From contig MHDU01000050.1 in NCBI GenBank assembly GCA_001803635.1, positions 1 to 33,195 on the forward strand: 33,195 bases of DNA, given 5' to 3'. The first letter of the stretch is position 1, and each line of letters starts with the position of its first letter. The notes beneath the pieces were generated by a model, which was not told the DNA's origin, ran no database searches, and saw only the letters and a list, made by a program, of their open reading frames with translations. Shown piece after piece: positions 17,916 through 26,501 of this stretch. The position numbers and the translations under genes are program-made. This DNA is from Nitrospirae bacterium GWB2_47_37 (GTDB lineage: Bacteria; Nitrospirota; Thermodesulfovibrionia; Thermodesulfovibrionales; Dissulfurispiraceae).

Positions 17916-19193
17916 TTAAAACCCCCGCCTTATCCTTATAGTGTTTGCGTGGGCCTCGAGTCCTTCTATATCCGCAATAGCTTCTACGGTATCTGATAAT
18001 AGCATAAAACCTTTTCTGTCGAATTGCAATAGGCTCGTCCGTTTTATGAAGTCGTAGACTCCTAAAGGAGAGGAGAATCTCGCGGTGCCTCCCGTGGGCA
18101 GGGTGTGGTTCGGCCCCGCGGAATAATCGCCGAGAGGCTCCGGTGTCCATTGTCCTAAAAATATTGCGCCGGCATTTTTTATATATTCCGCGTCTTTTTC
18201 GGGATATTTCGTCATTATCTCAAGGTGTTCGGGCGCTATTTCATTCGCTATATCTATCGCCTTCATTATGCTCTTTGTTTTTATCACTGCGCCGAACCGT
18301 TCCAATGACCTTAAGGCGATATTTTTCCTTTTTAATCCGGCGAGTTGCACGCGCAGTTCCTTAAGAACCTTTTCCGCGAGGAGATTCGAATCGGTTGCCA
18401 GTATGCTCGATGCCATTTCATCGTGCTCCGCTTGAGAAAGCATATCAGCGGCTATAAAAGAAGGGTTTGCGGTTTCATCCGCGATTATCAATATCTCGCT
18501 CGGTCCTGCGATCATATCGATATCGACCTCGCCGAAGACCATCTTTTTTGCGAGCGCGACATAGATATTGCCCGGCCCCACAATTTTATCGACTTTTTTG
18601 ATGCCCCTCGTTCCGTATGCCATAGCTCCGACCGCCTGAGCGCCGCCGATGCGATAAACTTCCTTAACGCCTGAAAGCTCTATGGCGGCCATAACGTAGG
18701 GGTTTACCTCGCCGGTGGGGGTGGGAACACAGAGGGCTATTTCTTTAACGCCCGCAACTATGGCCGGTATAACATTCATTAATACCGTAGAAGGATATGA
18801 CGCCTTGCCGCCGGGGACATAAACGCCGGCTCTTTCTATCGGCCTGATTATCTGGCCGAGGATAGCGCCGTCTTTTTTGAAGCGCCATGATTGCTCTTTT
18901 TGTTTCTCATGGAAATCCCGGATCCTGCGGGCAGACAGCTCCAGCGCCTTGATTATCTTCTTGTCGGCCGTTTTCGCGGAGCGTTTAATTTCCGCCGCCG
19001 TCAGTTTTAAGGGAAGGCTGTGGCCGTCGAATTTGCGGGTGTATTTTTTTACCGCGGAATCGCCGTTTTTCTTAACATCCGAGAGGATATTTTTTACTGT
19101 CTTCTCTATTTCGGGGCTTGCTCCAGATGCCCTTTCCCTGAGAATATTAAGAAAGGCTGTTATTTGTTTTTGAGTTCTAAAAATTCGCATCAT
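17916..19193 (-). CDS. hisD: Histidinol dehydrogenase
   Basis: HisD oxidises L-histidinol to L-histidine in two NAD+-dependent steps with a bound zinc. The protein is 425 residues, normal length. The four zinc-site regions are present: Gln and His in MLSQAEHDEMA, Asp in PLGDYSAGPNHTLPTGG, and His in GLEAHANTIRIR. It also has GPSEILIIAD and the RIGGAQAVGAMAYGT nucleotide-binding region. No other his genes are in the window, so the pathway is dispersed. The ATG (or a second ATG one codon later) follows an extended -10 by only 5 nt with no ribosome binding site. Confidence 0.97.
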   Translation of the reverse strand: MMRIFRTQKQITAFLNILRERASGASPEIEKTVKNILSDVKKNGDSAVKKYTRKFDGHSLPLKLTAAEIKRSAKTADKKIIKALELSARRIRDFHEKQKEQSWRFKKDGAILGQIIRPIERAGVYVPGGKASYPSTVLMNVIPAIVAGVKEIALCVPTPTGEVNPYVMAAIELSGVKEVYRIGGAQAVGAMAYGTRGIKKVDKIVGPGNIYVALAKKMVFGEVDIDMIAGPSEILIIADETANPSFIAADMLSQAEHDEMASSILATDSNLLAEKVLKELRVQLAGLKRKNIALRSLERFGAVIKTKSIMKAIDIANEIAPEHLEIMTKYPEKDAEYIKNAGAIFLGQWTPEPLGDYSAGPNHTLPTGGTARFSSPLGVYDFIKRTSLLQFDRKGFMLLSDTVEAIADIEGLEAHANTIRIRRGF

Positions 19194-19198
19194 TTGAA

Positions 19199-19207
19199 AT
19201 TATAACA
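19199..19207 (-). promoter_or_regulatory. hisD extended -10 promoter, leaderless start
   Basis: The minus strand reads TGTTATAAT, a perfect TATAAT with the TGn extension. It is followed by 5 nt and the hisD ATG-ATG. It lies in the 33-bp gap after the tlpA-like gene, so hisD has its own promoter. Confidence 0.65.
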
Positions 19208-19226
19208 TAACCATTTAATGCAACTT

Positions 19227-19733
19227 TCATTTCCCCCCTCTTAGGAGCCTGATTATTTTCTCTTTAATTCGGGGACTATTCCACTCCCTTTCACCGATAA
19301 TTTTTTCTGCAATGAATCCGTTTTTATAGATTATGAAAGTCGTAGGCAGTCCTAAAACACCGTATTCGTCGAATGAAACCGCCTTGTTTTTGTCCATGAG
19401 CACCGGAAAAGACAGGTTATGTTTTTTGATAAAGGATTTGACCGGTTTTTCGGAGGTGTCTACAGATACGGCAATAACCGCAAGGCCTTTATCTTTAAAC
19501 TCAAGATACAATTTATTCAAGGAGGGCATTTCAGCCCGGCACGGACCGCACCATGTCGCCCAGAAATTCAGGATTACAACCTTGCCTTTGAATTCCGAAA
19601 GGCTGATCTTTTTGCCGTTAACGTCCGGCAGCGTGAAGTCGGAGGCGGGATTCTCTTTTGCAATAGATACGCCCGGATTCCAGAGACTGAAAATTACGGA
19701 TAGAGCTGACGCAAGCAACAAGAAACGTCTCAT
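19227..19733 (-). CDS. TlpA/ResA-like thiol-disulfide oxidoreductase
   Basis: This 168-residue periplasmic thioredoxin-fold protein has a signal peptide (residues 1-25) and a redox-active WCGPC at 61-65 in VVILNFWATWCGPC. The cis-Pro motif follows in GLPTTFIIYKNG. Proteins of this type reduce disulfides in the periplasm, often during cytochrome c maturation. That would fit the c-heme chemoreceptor in this window, but no ccm genes are visible here. I chose the ATG at 19733 because AGGGGGG lies before it and the signal peptide begins there; a GTG at 19772 is an alternative. Confidence 0.9.
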   Translation of the reverse strand: MRRFLLLASALSVIFSLWNPGVSIAKENPASDFTLPDVNGKKISLSEFKGKVVILNFWATWCGPCRAEMPSLNKLYLEFKDKGLAVIAVSVDTSEKPVKSFIKKHNLSFPVLMDKNKAVSFDEYGVLGLPTTFIIYKNGFIAEKIIGEREWNSPRIKEKIIRLLRGGK

Positions 19734-19781
19734 CTGATAGTTCCCCCCTTCAAAGTTTACGAAGTTTGTCACGTTCTAAAC

Positions 19782-19790
19782 AGTATAGCA
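19782..19790 (-). promoter_or_regulatory. Extended -10 promoter of the tlpA-like gene
   Basis: The minus strand reads TGCTATACT. Transcription would start near 19775, leaving a ~40-nt leader with the AGGGGGG ribosome binding site. Confidence 0.5.
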
Positions 19791-19831
19791 TTATAAAGAA
19801 TGGAGGGGCTTGATGCCCATGACAGCCCGGC

Positions 19832-19853
19832 GGCTCCCTCTAATTTAGGAGCC
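19832..19853. repeat. Short inverted repeat between divergent promoters
   Basis: GGCTCC (19832-19837) and GGAGCC (19848-19853) flank a 10-bp AT-rich centre. The element lies between the tlpA-like promoter and the promoter of the gene at 19899. It could be an operator or a small hairpin. Confidence 0.4.
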
Positions 19854-19885
19854 AAGATAATAACCTCGCAAACTTATCCCTGTGG

Positions 19886-19891
19886 TATAAT
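19886..19891 (+). promoter_or_regulatory. Extended -10 promoter with near-leaderless start
   Basis: TATAAT is preceded by TGG (extended -10) at 19883-19885 and followed by 7 nt and the ATG at 19899. No Shine-Dalgarno and no good -35 are visible. Confidence 0.6.
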
Positions 19892-19898
19892 TAATCAA

Positions 19899-20381
19899 AT
19901 GGAGCTTTTCAGAGAGATAAGGGCCTTCTATATAAAACTGCCGTATTCTTACAAAGCCGTCGATCAGGAAATTGTCGACGACCTTTGGAAGATGTCGGTG
20001 GAGCTTCCCGTAAACGCCATAGATATCACCATAACCGACGAGGTCTTGATACATTCGGAGATCGAATTTTCCCTTTCAAACTGGAACGAGGCTATAACGT
20101 ATTTGCGCTCGGCGCTTAATGCGTTAGGCGCGAAAAGCGGATATCTCATCGTGCGGAAGGTGACGGCTTTAAGCGGTTCTCTTAAGACTGAGATTGAAGG
20201 TTATAAGGTTACGAAAAGGGGCGTCTATAACTCCGGATTGCCCGAGTCAGCCGACTTTATTCTGGATGTGATGAGGTTTTCAGGAAGAAATAAAAGGCTT
20301 CAGCAGATAGATGCGATGGAAAAACTCTTCAGATTTATCGAGGAGAAAGAAAAAGATACCGATACGGCCGAGGGGGGATAA
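19899..20381 (+). CDS. Conserved-looking protein of unknown function
   Basis: This 160-residue soluble protein begins MELFREIRAFYIKLPYSYKAVDQEI. It has an alternating hydrophobic strand/helix pattern and an acidic C-terminal tail (EEKEKDTDTAEGG). There is no signal peptide and no motif I recognise. An in-frame start at 19800 would add 33 residues, but TATAAT ends 7 nt before the ATG at 19899, so I take the shorter form. The stop is 2 nt from the 3' end of tRNA-Asn on the opposite strand. Confidence 0.6.
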   Translation: MELFREIRAFYIKLPYSYKAVDQEIVDDLWKMSVELPVNAIDITITDEVLIHSEIEFSLSNWNEAITYLRSALNALGAKSGYLIVRKVTALSGSLKTEIEGYKVTKRGVYNSGLPESADFILDVMRFSGRNKRLQQIDAMEKLFRFIEEKEKDTDTAEGG

Positions 20382-20383
20382 AT

Positions 20384-20459
20384 TGGCTCCCGGGGAGGGA
20401 TTCGAACCCCCGACAGGGTGGTTAACAGCCACCTGCTCTGCCGGCTGAGCTACCCGGGA
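20384..20459 (-). tRNA. tRNA-Asn (anticodon GTT)
   Basis: A 76-nt cloverleaf with encoded CCA (20384-20386). The acceptor TCCCGGG pairs with CCCGGGA. The D-arm is AGCTCAGCCGGCAGAGC. The anticodon GTT (20424-20426) lies in the loop CTGTTAA, and the T-arm contains GGGTTCGAATCCC. The discriminator base is G, as expected for Asn. Confidence 0.97.
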
Positions 20460-20467
20460 ATCCTAAT

Positions 20468-20497
20468 ATTAAATCAGAAAATTTGAGGAGTTGTCAA
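20468..20497 (-). promoter_or_regulatory. tRNA-Asn promoter
   Basis: On the minus strand TTGACA (20492-20497) is followed after 18 bp by TTTAAT, preceded by TGA (extended -10, 20468-20476). The -10 ends only 8 nt before the mature tRNA 5' end, so the precursor leader is very short. The -35 touches the first base of the hsp20 terminator stem. Confidence 0.65.
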
Positions 20498-20530
20498 ACT
20501 TGGGCGGGATAAAACCCCGCCCAAGTTTTT
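20497..20530. terminator. Terminator hairpin downstream of hsp20
   Basis: A perfect 12-bp stem, AACTTGGGCGGG (20497-20508) with its complement at 20516-20527, encloses a 7-nt loop. It lies directly after the hsp20 stop codon. The T-tract is better in the plus direction (TTTTTC) than in the minus direction, where TTTGACA follows, so it may act both ways. Confidence 0.75.
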
Positions 20531-20531
20531 C

Positions 20532-20990
20532 TTACGATACCTCTATCTTTATCTCTTTCGGTTTCGCCTCTTCCCTCTTTGGAAGCACTATCTCGAGCAC
20601 GCCGTTTTTGAAGGACGCCTTTGATTTTTCGCTGTCTACCTCCGCGGGCAGAGCGATGGTCCTTGTAAAGCTTCCGTAGCTTCTCTCCGACGCGTAATAG
20701 TCTTCTTCCTTAATCTCTTCCTCTTTTTTGACCTCGCCTTTTAATGTAATCGAATCCTTGGTTATTGTGAGGTCTATATTTTCCTTGGAAACTCCCGGAA
20801 GCTCGGCCTTCAGCACGATTTCGTTTTTCCTGTCGTACATCTCGATATTCGGGACTATTACTCCCATTTCAGGTTTCAGCCGGCCGATTCTCCTTCTTGT
20901 GACAGGCGAGAAAAACTCATCAAAGAGCCTGTCCATGTCTTTTCTCATCTCCTCAAGCTCTTTTAAAGGACTCCACTTTACTATTGACAT
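20532..20990 (-). CDS. hsp20: Hsp20-family small heat shock protein
   Basis: This 152-residue alpha-crystallin-domain chaperone begins MSIVKWSPLKELEEMRKDMDRLFDEFF. The ACD has KAELPGVSKENIDLTITKDSITLKGE, the ASERSYGSFTRTIALP loop and the terminal GVLEIVLPK motif, followed by a KEIKIEVS tail in the position of the I-x-I/V anchor. It holds unfolded proteins in oligomers for later refolding by DnaK and ClpB. I prefer the ATG at 20990 because AGGAGG ends 6 nt before it; a TTG two codons earlier is also in frame. It is the last gene of the dnaJ-hspR-clpB-hsp20 operon, 41 nt after clpB. Confidence 0.95.
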   Translation of the reverse strand: MSIVKWSPLKELEEMRKDMDRLFDEFFSPVTRRRIGRLKPEMGVIVPNIEMYDRKNEIVLKAELPGVSKENIDLTITKDSITLKGEVKKEEEIKEEDYYASERSYGSFTRTIALPAEVDSEKSKASFKNGVLEIVLPKREEAKPKEIKIEVS

Positions 20991-21031
20991 AGCCAACCTC
21001 CTGAAATTGATTTTTAACGGGTCAAAGACCC

Positions 21032-23680
21032 TTATTGAACAACCTCGGCAACAGCGAGCCTGCTGAATACTACCTTGCCGTTTTCATAATCCACTTCCAC
21101 TACATCGCCTTCCTTGAATGTGCCGTCAAGGAGTTTCAAGGCAAGCGGATTAAGGATTTCCTTTTGCAAAGCCCGCTTTAACGGGCGCGCTCCGTAGACC
21201 GGGTCATATCCGGCCTTTGCAATGAACTCCTTTGCGTTTTCGGTAAGCGCGATATCGATTTTCTTTTCATGGAGATATTTTTTCATCCTATTCGCCTGAA
21301 TCTCCACTATCTGTTTAAGGAGTTCCTCGCTCAATGAGTTGAATATAATGGTCTCGTCTATCCTGTTCAGGAACTCCGGCCTGAAAAAGGCCTTCAGGTC
21401 TTCCATTACCTTATGCTTCATCTGTTTTTCGTTATCATCACCCCAGTGCGCGACAGGCCTCTTAGACCTTTCTTCGAGGATTTCCTGTATGTGAGAGCTG
21501 CCGATATTCGATGTCAGGATGATCACGGCATTCCTGAAGTCTACGGTGCGGCCGTGTCCGTCCGTCAGCCTGCCGTCGTCGAGGAGCTGGAGCAGGATAT
21601 TGAATACCTCCTGATGCGCCTTTTCAACCTCATCAAAGAGGATTATGGAATACGGCCTTCTTCTTACCGCTTCCGTGAGTTGTCCTCCCTCTTCATAGCC
21701 GACATAGCCCGGAGGCGCTCCTACAAGCCTCGATACGGTATGCCGCTCCTGATACTCGGACATGTCGATTCTTATCATCGCGGCCTCGTCGTCGAAAAGG
21801 AACTCAGCGAGGGCCTTTGCCAATTCTGTCTTTCCCACGCCTGTGGGGCCGAGAAAAAGGAAGGAGCCTATGGGCCTGTTGGGGTCTTGAAGGCCTGCCC
21901 GCGCCCTCCTGATCGCGTCGGCCACCGCGGTTATCGCATCGTCCTGACCCACCACCCTTTGTTTGAGCCTGTCTTCCATTCCTATCAGTTTCTTTATCTC
22001 GGTCTCGAGCATCTTAGATACCGGAACCCCTGTCCATTTGGATACAACCTCCGCGATATCTTCTTCGTCCACCTCTTCCTTGAGCATTTTCCGCTTTGCC
22101 TGTGTCTCGATCAATTTTGCGTTTTCGGTATCCAGAGCCCTTTGGAGTTCAAGCAGCCGTCCGTATCTAAGTTCCGCCGCCTTTGCGAGGTCTCCTTCCC
22201 TTTCAGCCCTTTCCGACTCGATCTTCGTCTTCTCTATCTGTTCCTTTATATCCCTTATCTTTTGGATCGCCTCTTTTTCGTTGAGCCACTGCGCCCTTAA
22301 GACATCCCTTTTTGACTGGAGTTCCGCCATTTCTTTATTCAGTTTTTCGAGTTTTTCCCGGGCATCGGATGAGCCGTCATCCCTCATTAATGCCTGTTTT
22401 TCTATTTCGAACTGCCTCAGCTTCCTTTCAATCTCATCCAACTCCACAGGCATGCTGTCTATCTCCATCCTGAGACGCGCGGCGGATTCGTCTATGAGGT
22501 CTATCGCCTTATCCGGCAGGAACCTCTCGGTTATGTACCTGTGGGAAAGCACTGCGGCGGCTATAAGCGCCGAGTCTTTTATCTTTACTCCGTGATGCAC
22601 CTCGTATTTATCCTTAAGTCCTCTTAAGATCGAGATGGTGTCCTCCACGGACGGCTCTTTTATCAAAACCGGCTGGAATCTCCGTTCGAGCGCAGGGTCC
22701 TTTTCCACGTGTTTTCTGTATTCATCTACGGTCGTAGCTCCGATGCATCTAAGTTCTCCTCTCGCGAGCGCGGGCTTCAGCATATTGGCCGCATCGACCG
22801 CCCCTTCCGCTGCCCCTGCCCCAACAAGGGTGTGAAGCTCGTCTATAAATGTTATTATCCTGCCTTCGGACTGTTCTATCTCTTTCAAGACCGCCTTCAG
22901 CCTCTCTTCGAACTCTCCCCTGTATTTCGAACCGGCAATGAGGCTTCCTATGTCGAGGGATATTAATTTTTTGTCCTTGAGCGTTTCCGGAACGTCTCCG
23001 GCAACAATTCTCTGGGCAAGGCCCTCGGCTATCGCGGTTTTTCCTACGCCGGGGTCTCCGATAAGGACGGGGTTGTTTTTTGTCCTCCTCGAAAGCACGT
23101 GTATCACCCTTCGTATCTCTTCGTCCCTGCCTATAACCGGATCGAGTTTTCCCTTTTTCGCGAGATCGGTAAGGTCTTTCGCGTACCGGGCAATGGCCTG
23201 ATATTTTTCTTCGGGGTTGGGATCGGTAACGCGGTGCACGCCTCGTATCTCTCTCATTGCCGACAAAGTATTATCAGCCGCAGCGCCGTGTTTCTTTAAG
23301 ATATCCGCCGAAGGGCCATAGGTATTTATTATCGCAAGCAGTAAGTGCTCCACGCTGATGAATTCATCCGTCAGATGCACAGACTCATCGTAGGCCTTTT
23401 CCATCACAGTCTTCAGCCTCGGCGCGATGTAGACCTGCCCGAGCGGAGTCGCGCCGGATACCTTCGGAAATTTTTCGATCTCTTTCTCTATATCAGCTTT
23501 TAATGCGTTTATGTCTAAGCCGAGGCGCTTGAGTATCTGATATGCTATGCCTTCTTCGTCCTCAAGGAGCGCGTACAGCAGATGCTCCGTCTCAAGTTGC
23601 TGGTTTCCTTTGCTTTCGGCAATCCTCTGCGCCTCCTGCAGAGCCTCCTGACTTTTCACGGTCAATTTATCCAATCTCAT
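21032..23680 (-). CDS. clpB: Disaggregase ClpB
   Basis: ClpB threads aggregated proteins through its hexameric pore in cooperation with DnaK/DnaJ. The 882-residue protein has the Clp N-domain (1-145), NBD1 with Walker A GDPGVGKT at 208-215, and the long coiled-coil M-domain (about 400-540). NBD2 has [14 protein letters not shown] and the arginine-finger and sensor regions. The C-terminal D2-small domain ends [27 protein letters not shown] precedes the ATG. It starts 10 nt after hspR. Confidence 0.98.
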   Translation of the reverse strand: MRLDKLTVKSQEALQEAQRIAESKGNQQLETEHLLYALLEDEEGIAYQILKRLGLDINALKADIEKEIEKFPKVSGATPLGQVYIAPRLKTVMEKAYDESVHLTDEFISVEHLLLAIINTYGPSADILKKHGAAADNTLSAMREIRGVHRVTDPNPEEKYQAIARYAKDLTDLAKKGKLDPVIGRDEEIRRVIHVLSRRTKNNPVLIGDPGVGKTAIAEGLAQRIVAGDVPETLKDKKLISLDIGSLIAGSKYRGEFEERLKAVLKEIEQSEGRIITFIDELHTLVGAGAAEGAVDAANMLKPALARGELRCIGATTVDEYRKHVEKDPALERRFQPVLIKEPSVEDTISILRGLKDKYEVHHGVKIKDSALIAAAVLSHRYITERFLPDKAIDLIDESAARLRMEIDSMPVELDEIERKLRQFEIEKQALMRDDGSSDAREKLEKLNKEMAELQSKRDVLRAQWLNEKEAIQKIRDIKEQIEKTKIESERAEREGDLAKAAELRYGRLLELQRALDTENAKLIETQAKRKMLKEEVDEEDIAEVVSKWTGVPVSKMLETEIKKLIGMEDRLKQRVVGQDDAITAVADAIRRARAGLQDPNRPIGSFLFLGPTGVGKTELAKALAEFLFDDEAAMIRIDMSEYQERHTVSRLVGAPPGYVGYEEGGQLTEAVRRRPYSIILFDEVEKAHQEVFNILLQLLDDGRLTDGHGRTVDFRNAVIILTSNIGSSHIQEILEERSKRPVAHWGDDNEKQMKHKVMEDLKAFFRPEFLNRIDETIIFNSLSEELLKQIVEIQANRMKKYLHEKKIDIALTENAKEFIAKAGYDPVYGARPLKRALQKEILNPLALKLLDGTFKEGDVVEVDYENGKVVFSRLAVAEVVQ

Positions 23681-23690
23681 CTGAGTCCTC

Positions 23691-24044
23691 CTAATCTTCG
23701 CTGAATATCTTTCTCAGCCTGTCTTCAAAATCCTGTCTTATATCGTCTTCGATGAATCTCATCATTTCCCGTATCTCGCTTTGCATCGCTTCCATGCGGC
23801 TCCTCATTCTCAAAATTATGTCCACGCCGGCCTTATTGACTCCCATCTCTTTTGTAAGCTTTATGACAAGGTTGAGCCGCTCTACATCCTCCTCCGAGTA
23901 AAGCCGCTGCTGGTTTATCCTGTGGGGGCATACAAATCCTTCCCGCTCGTACATTCTCAATGTCTGCGGATGCACCTCCAGTATTCTGGATACCACGCTT
24001 ATCATATATAACGGCCTGTTCTTATTTTCTTTTTTTCTCGTCAT
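23691..24044 (-). CDS. hspR: MerR-family heat-shock repressor HspR
   Basis: In this 117-residue protein an N-terminal MerR winged helix ([47 protein letters not shown]) matches HspR closely. It is followed by a short coiled-coil dimerisation helix and an acidic tail. HspR represses dnaK, dnaJ and clpB operons by binding HAIR inverted repeats, usually with DnaK as co-repressor. Its place between dnaJ and clpB (gaps of 3 and 10 nt) makes autoregulation through the HAIR-like site at 25153-25173 likely. Confidence 0.93.
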   Translation of the reverse strand: MTRKKENKNRPLYMISVVSRILEVHPQTLRMYEREGFVCPHRINQQRLYSEEDVERLNLVIKLTKEMGVNKAGVDIILRMRSRMEAMQSEIREMMRFIEDDIRQDFEDRLRKIFSED

Positions 24045-24047
24045 AGG

Positions 24048-25121
24048 TTATTTCACCAGCCCCTTTCTCGGGTCTTCCTTGTACAGAGATTCTATGGCCT
24101 TGATCGCTTCCTTCGCCTTTTCCGGCACATCCTTTGGAACCGCGATCTCTATCTCCACGTATTCGTCCCCCCTCTGTTTCGATCTTGGAGATATAAAGCC
24201 TTTTCCCGAAAGCTTGAACCTTTGCCCTCCCTGTGTGCCGGCCGGCAGTTTCATCATAGTGGCGCCGTCGATAACCGGAACTTCTATTTTCGCTCCGAGG
24301 GCAGCTTCGCCGAACGTTACCGGGATCTGCACGTAAATATCGTCCCCCTTCCTTTTAAAAACAGGATGCGGTTTAATTGATATCTCGATGTGCAGGTCTC
24401 CGGCAGGCCCGCCTCCGGCGCCGGCATTGCCTATTCCCCTCAGCTTTACTATAGAGCCGTGATCGACCCCTGCAGGGATCTTCACCTTTGTGGTGTCGGT
24501 ATAGACGGTTTTTCCACGTCCTCCGCATTTTTTGCAGACAGAAGTGATCTTCTTTCCTGTTCCTCCGCATTCATGGCATGTCTGGGCTATCTTGAAAAAA
24601 CCCTTTGCCGCTTGAACGCGCCCGGTTCCCTTGCAGGCAGGACATGTCTGCCATGATTCGGCTCCGCTTCCTCCGCACGCGTCGCAATTCATTGTCCGCG
24701 TAATAGTGATAGGCCTTGTTGCTCCTGCGAACGCGTCTTCGAGGGTGAGTTCAACGCCGATGAGAATATTCTCTCCGCGGGCATAATGGCGCTCCGCCCC
24801 GAACCTTGTGCCGAATACATTCCCGAATATATCTCCAAGGTCGAACGCCTCTCCGGAGTCAAAGCCGCCGAATCCCTCAAAGCCTCCGAACTGCTCGAAT
24901 GTGGTGCCGGCCCTGTCGTATTCCGCGCGCTTCTGCGGGTCGCCGATAACGGCGTAAGCCTCGTTTATCTCCTTGAACTTTTCCTCGGAGCTTTTATCGC
25001 CCGGATTCAAATCCGGATGATATTTTCTCGCAAGCTTTCTGTAAGCCTTTTTGATATCATCCTGAGAATCGTTCTTGGCGACGCCGAGAGTCTTATAATA
25101 GTCTTTTACAGCAGCAGACAT
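24048..25121 (-). CDS. dnaJ: Chaperone DnaJ (zinc-containing)
   Basis: DnaJ delivers substrates to DnaK and stimulates its ATPase. In the 357-residue protein the J-domain has HPD at 35-37. A Gly/Phe-rich linker spans about 73-105. Four CxxCxGxG zinc motifs have Cys pairs at 146/149, 160/163, 182/185 and 196/199, and the C-terminal substrate-binding beta domains follow. It is the first gene of the HspR operon; no dnaK or grpE is next to it, unlike the common dnaK-grpE-dnaJ-hspR order. GAGGTGAT precedes the ATG. Confidence 0.97.
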   Translation of the reverse strand: MSAAVKDYYKTLGVAKNDSQDDIKKAYRKLARKYHPDLNPGDKSSEEKFKEINEAYAVIGDPQKRAEYDRAGTTFEQFGGFEGFGGFDSGEAFDLGDIFGNVFGTRFGAERHYARGENILIGVELTLEDAFAGATRPITITRTMNCDACGGSGAESWQTCPACKGTGRVQAAKGFFKIAQTCHECGGTGKKITSVCKKCGGRGKTVYTDTTKVKIPAGVDHGSIVKLRGIGNAGAGGGPAGDLHIEISIKPHPVFKRKGDDIYVQIPVTFGEAALGAKIEVPVIDGATMMKLPAGTQGGQRFKLSGKGFISPRSKQRGDEYVEIEIAVPKDVPEKAKEAIKAIESLYKEDPRKGLVK

Positions 25122-25143
25122 CTTATCACCTCTTATTATTCAT

Positions 25144-25172
25144 ATGATAAAACCTTAGTCATACCTTGTCAA
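25144..25172 (-). promoter_or_regulatory. dnaJ-hspR-clpB-hsp20 promoter
   Basis: On the minus strand TTGACA (25167-25172) and TATCAT (25144-25149) are separated by exactly 17 bp. The -35 hexamer lies within the HAIR-like inverted repeat. Confidence 0.75.
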
Positions 25173-25173
25173 G
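25153..25173 (-). promoter_or_regulatory. HAIR-like HspR operator
   Basis: The minus strand reads CTTGACA-N7-ACTAAGG. The HAIR consensus is CTTGAGT-N7-ACTCAAG. Each half matches at five of seven positions and the N7 spacing is exact. It covers the -35 and spacer of the heat-shock promoter, where a repressor would block polymerase. Confidence 0.55.
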
Positions 25174-25237
25174 TATTTTTATTTGAACCCGGTTAGATTG
25201 CGTGGGACATAGCCAAGGCCTGTCCGATGTCGATTGC

Positions 25238-25633
25238 TTATTTCAGAGCTGTGAGAACAATATCCGCTGCGACGGCTATTACCGACAAAAGGAAGATGAT
25301 CGCATAGTTGAGGTCTTCGAGGGAGGCTTTAATGGATGAGAGGAGGTAAAGCACCACTTCCCTGTCTTCTTCCGTAAGGCACGCGTTGGACTTGAGCTTT
25401 TCTATTAATTGAAATTCAGCTACAGCCCTTTTCCTCTTCTTTGTGATTTTATACCGGTAAAGGAAAAAGAGTATGTATCCCATAGTGCCCGTATACCAGA
25501 CAGTCCTTACCCAATCCGGCTCCAATTTCTGGATGATTATTATCGCCCTGAACGCGATAGCTGAAATAAGCCCTACCGCGAAAAAGGCGTAAATGACGTA
25601 TTTCGGCACTATATGCGGTTTGTTATGTTTCAT
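25238..25633 (-). CDS. Small membrane protein of unknown function
   Basis: This 131-residue protein has three predicted transmembrane helices (about 12-34, 46-60 and 107-128). A basic loop (YRYKITKKRKRA) and an acidic helix lie between the second and third. Its ATG overlaps the stop of the YihY-family gene by four bases (ATGA), so it is translationally coupled to it. No known domain is recognised. Confidence 0.7.
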   Translation of the reverse strand: MKHNKPHIVPKYVIYAFFAVGLISAIAFRAIIIIQKLEPDWVRTVWYTGTMGYILFFLYRYKITKKRKRAVAEFQLIEKLKSNACLTEEDREVVLYLLSSIKASLEDLNYAIIFLLSVIAVAADIVLTALK

Positions 25634-26454
25634 GCCCTTCTTTCTTTGGCTGAATCGAGATTGTTGACGACCTCGGCGCCTATGAGGAATATCGATGAGG
25701 AATAAAACATCCAGAGCAGGAATATCACGAATGCCGAGAGAGGGCCGTAGATTGTCCCTAATTTGGCGACCTTCACCACATAGAGCGTAAAGAGGTGCTT
25801 TGCCGCCTCGAGGAAAACCGCCGTGAACAATGCGCCCGACAGCGCGTGGTTGAGGCGTACCCGTTTTTTCGGCAGGAAGATGTAAAGGGTTGCCGCGGTC
25901 AGAAATACCAGTATCAACGGCACTACAAACCTTAAGAGGAAGCCGGTTATTCTGCCTATCTTCAGTTGAGGGAAAAACTCTTGAAGGGTCTTAAGCGCGG
26001 AGATCGCCGACGTCGCGCCGAAAGAGATCATGATGAAGGCGATTATAAGGGTGATGATGAAAAGGGACAGCACGAGCGAGATTATGAACGGCCTTTTTGC
26101 TTTTGTCTTGAATATCACGTTCAATGCGGTTTCGAGAGATGAAAAGAGCTGATAGGAGAGCAGGGCATAGAGTATTACGGTAAGCTGCCCTATTCCGCTG
26201 TAGGATATTATCTTTTTTATCTCATCGGTTATCTCGTAAGTGATCTTCGGGAATAGTCCCGCGAGCTTTGAAGTAAAGAACCTGAGCAATTCCTCGTCGG
26301 CGCCGAGAAAATGCCCGATAATGGCCGTGAGGAGCAGGCAGAAGGGGATAATCGCCATCATTGTAAAGTAAGAGATGGAGCCCGCTAACATGAGACCGCC
26401 GTCCCTGAAAAAATCGATGAAGCTTTTTAATATTGTCTTTATATATCTGCCCAT
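25630..26454 (-). CDS. YihY/virulence factor BrkB family membrane protein
   Basis: This 274-residue protein has six or so membrane helices and the family signature near the N-terminus (FFRDGGLMLAGSISYFTMMAIIPFCLLL). A C-terminal stretch, GTIYGPLSAFVIFLLWMFYSSSIFLIGAEVVNNL, is also diagnostic. These proteins were once mislabelled ribonuclease BN; their real role is uncertain, possibly transport or envelope function. An upstream in-frame start would add 50 residues without family similarity. The ATG at 26454 follows an extended -10 by 10 nt and has no ribosome binding site. Confidence 0.9.
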   Translation of the reverse strand: MGRYIKTILKSFIDFFRDGGLMLAGSISYFTMMAIIPFCLLLTAIIGHFLGADEELLRFFTSKLAGLFPKITYEITDEIKKIISYSGIGQLTVILYALLSYQLFSSLETALNVIFKTKAKRPFIISLVLSLFIITLIIAFIMISFGATSAISALKTLQEFFPQLKIGRITGFLLRFVVPLILVFLTAATLYIFLPKKRVRLNHALSGALFTAVFLEAAKHLFTLYVVKVAKLGTIYGPLSAFVIFLLWMFYSSSIFLIGAEVVNNLDSAKERRA

Positions 26455-26464
26455 GTATTCGACA

Positions 26465-26492
26465 ATTATACCAGACCATAATAAGCAATCAA
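26465..26492 (-). promoter_or_regulatory. Promoter of the YihY-family operon
   Basis: The minus strand has TTGATT (26487-26492), a 16-bp spacer and TATAAT (26465-26470) with a TGG extension. Ten nt separate TATAAT from the ATG, giving a leader of only a few nucleotides. Confidence 0.65.
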
Positions 26493-26501
26493 AACATCTC
26501 A

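Noticed and set aside
21413-22300. 295-codon plus-strand open frame inside clpB
   Set aside because: It is antisense to conserved ClpB sequence; its long length reflects the codon bias of the real gene.
25200-25225. GGACA...TGTCC hairpin after the YihY operon
   Set aside because: The stem is only 5 bp with internal bulges and no T-run, so it is too weak to call a terminator.
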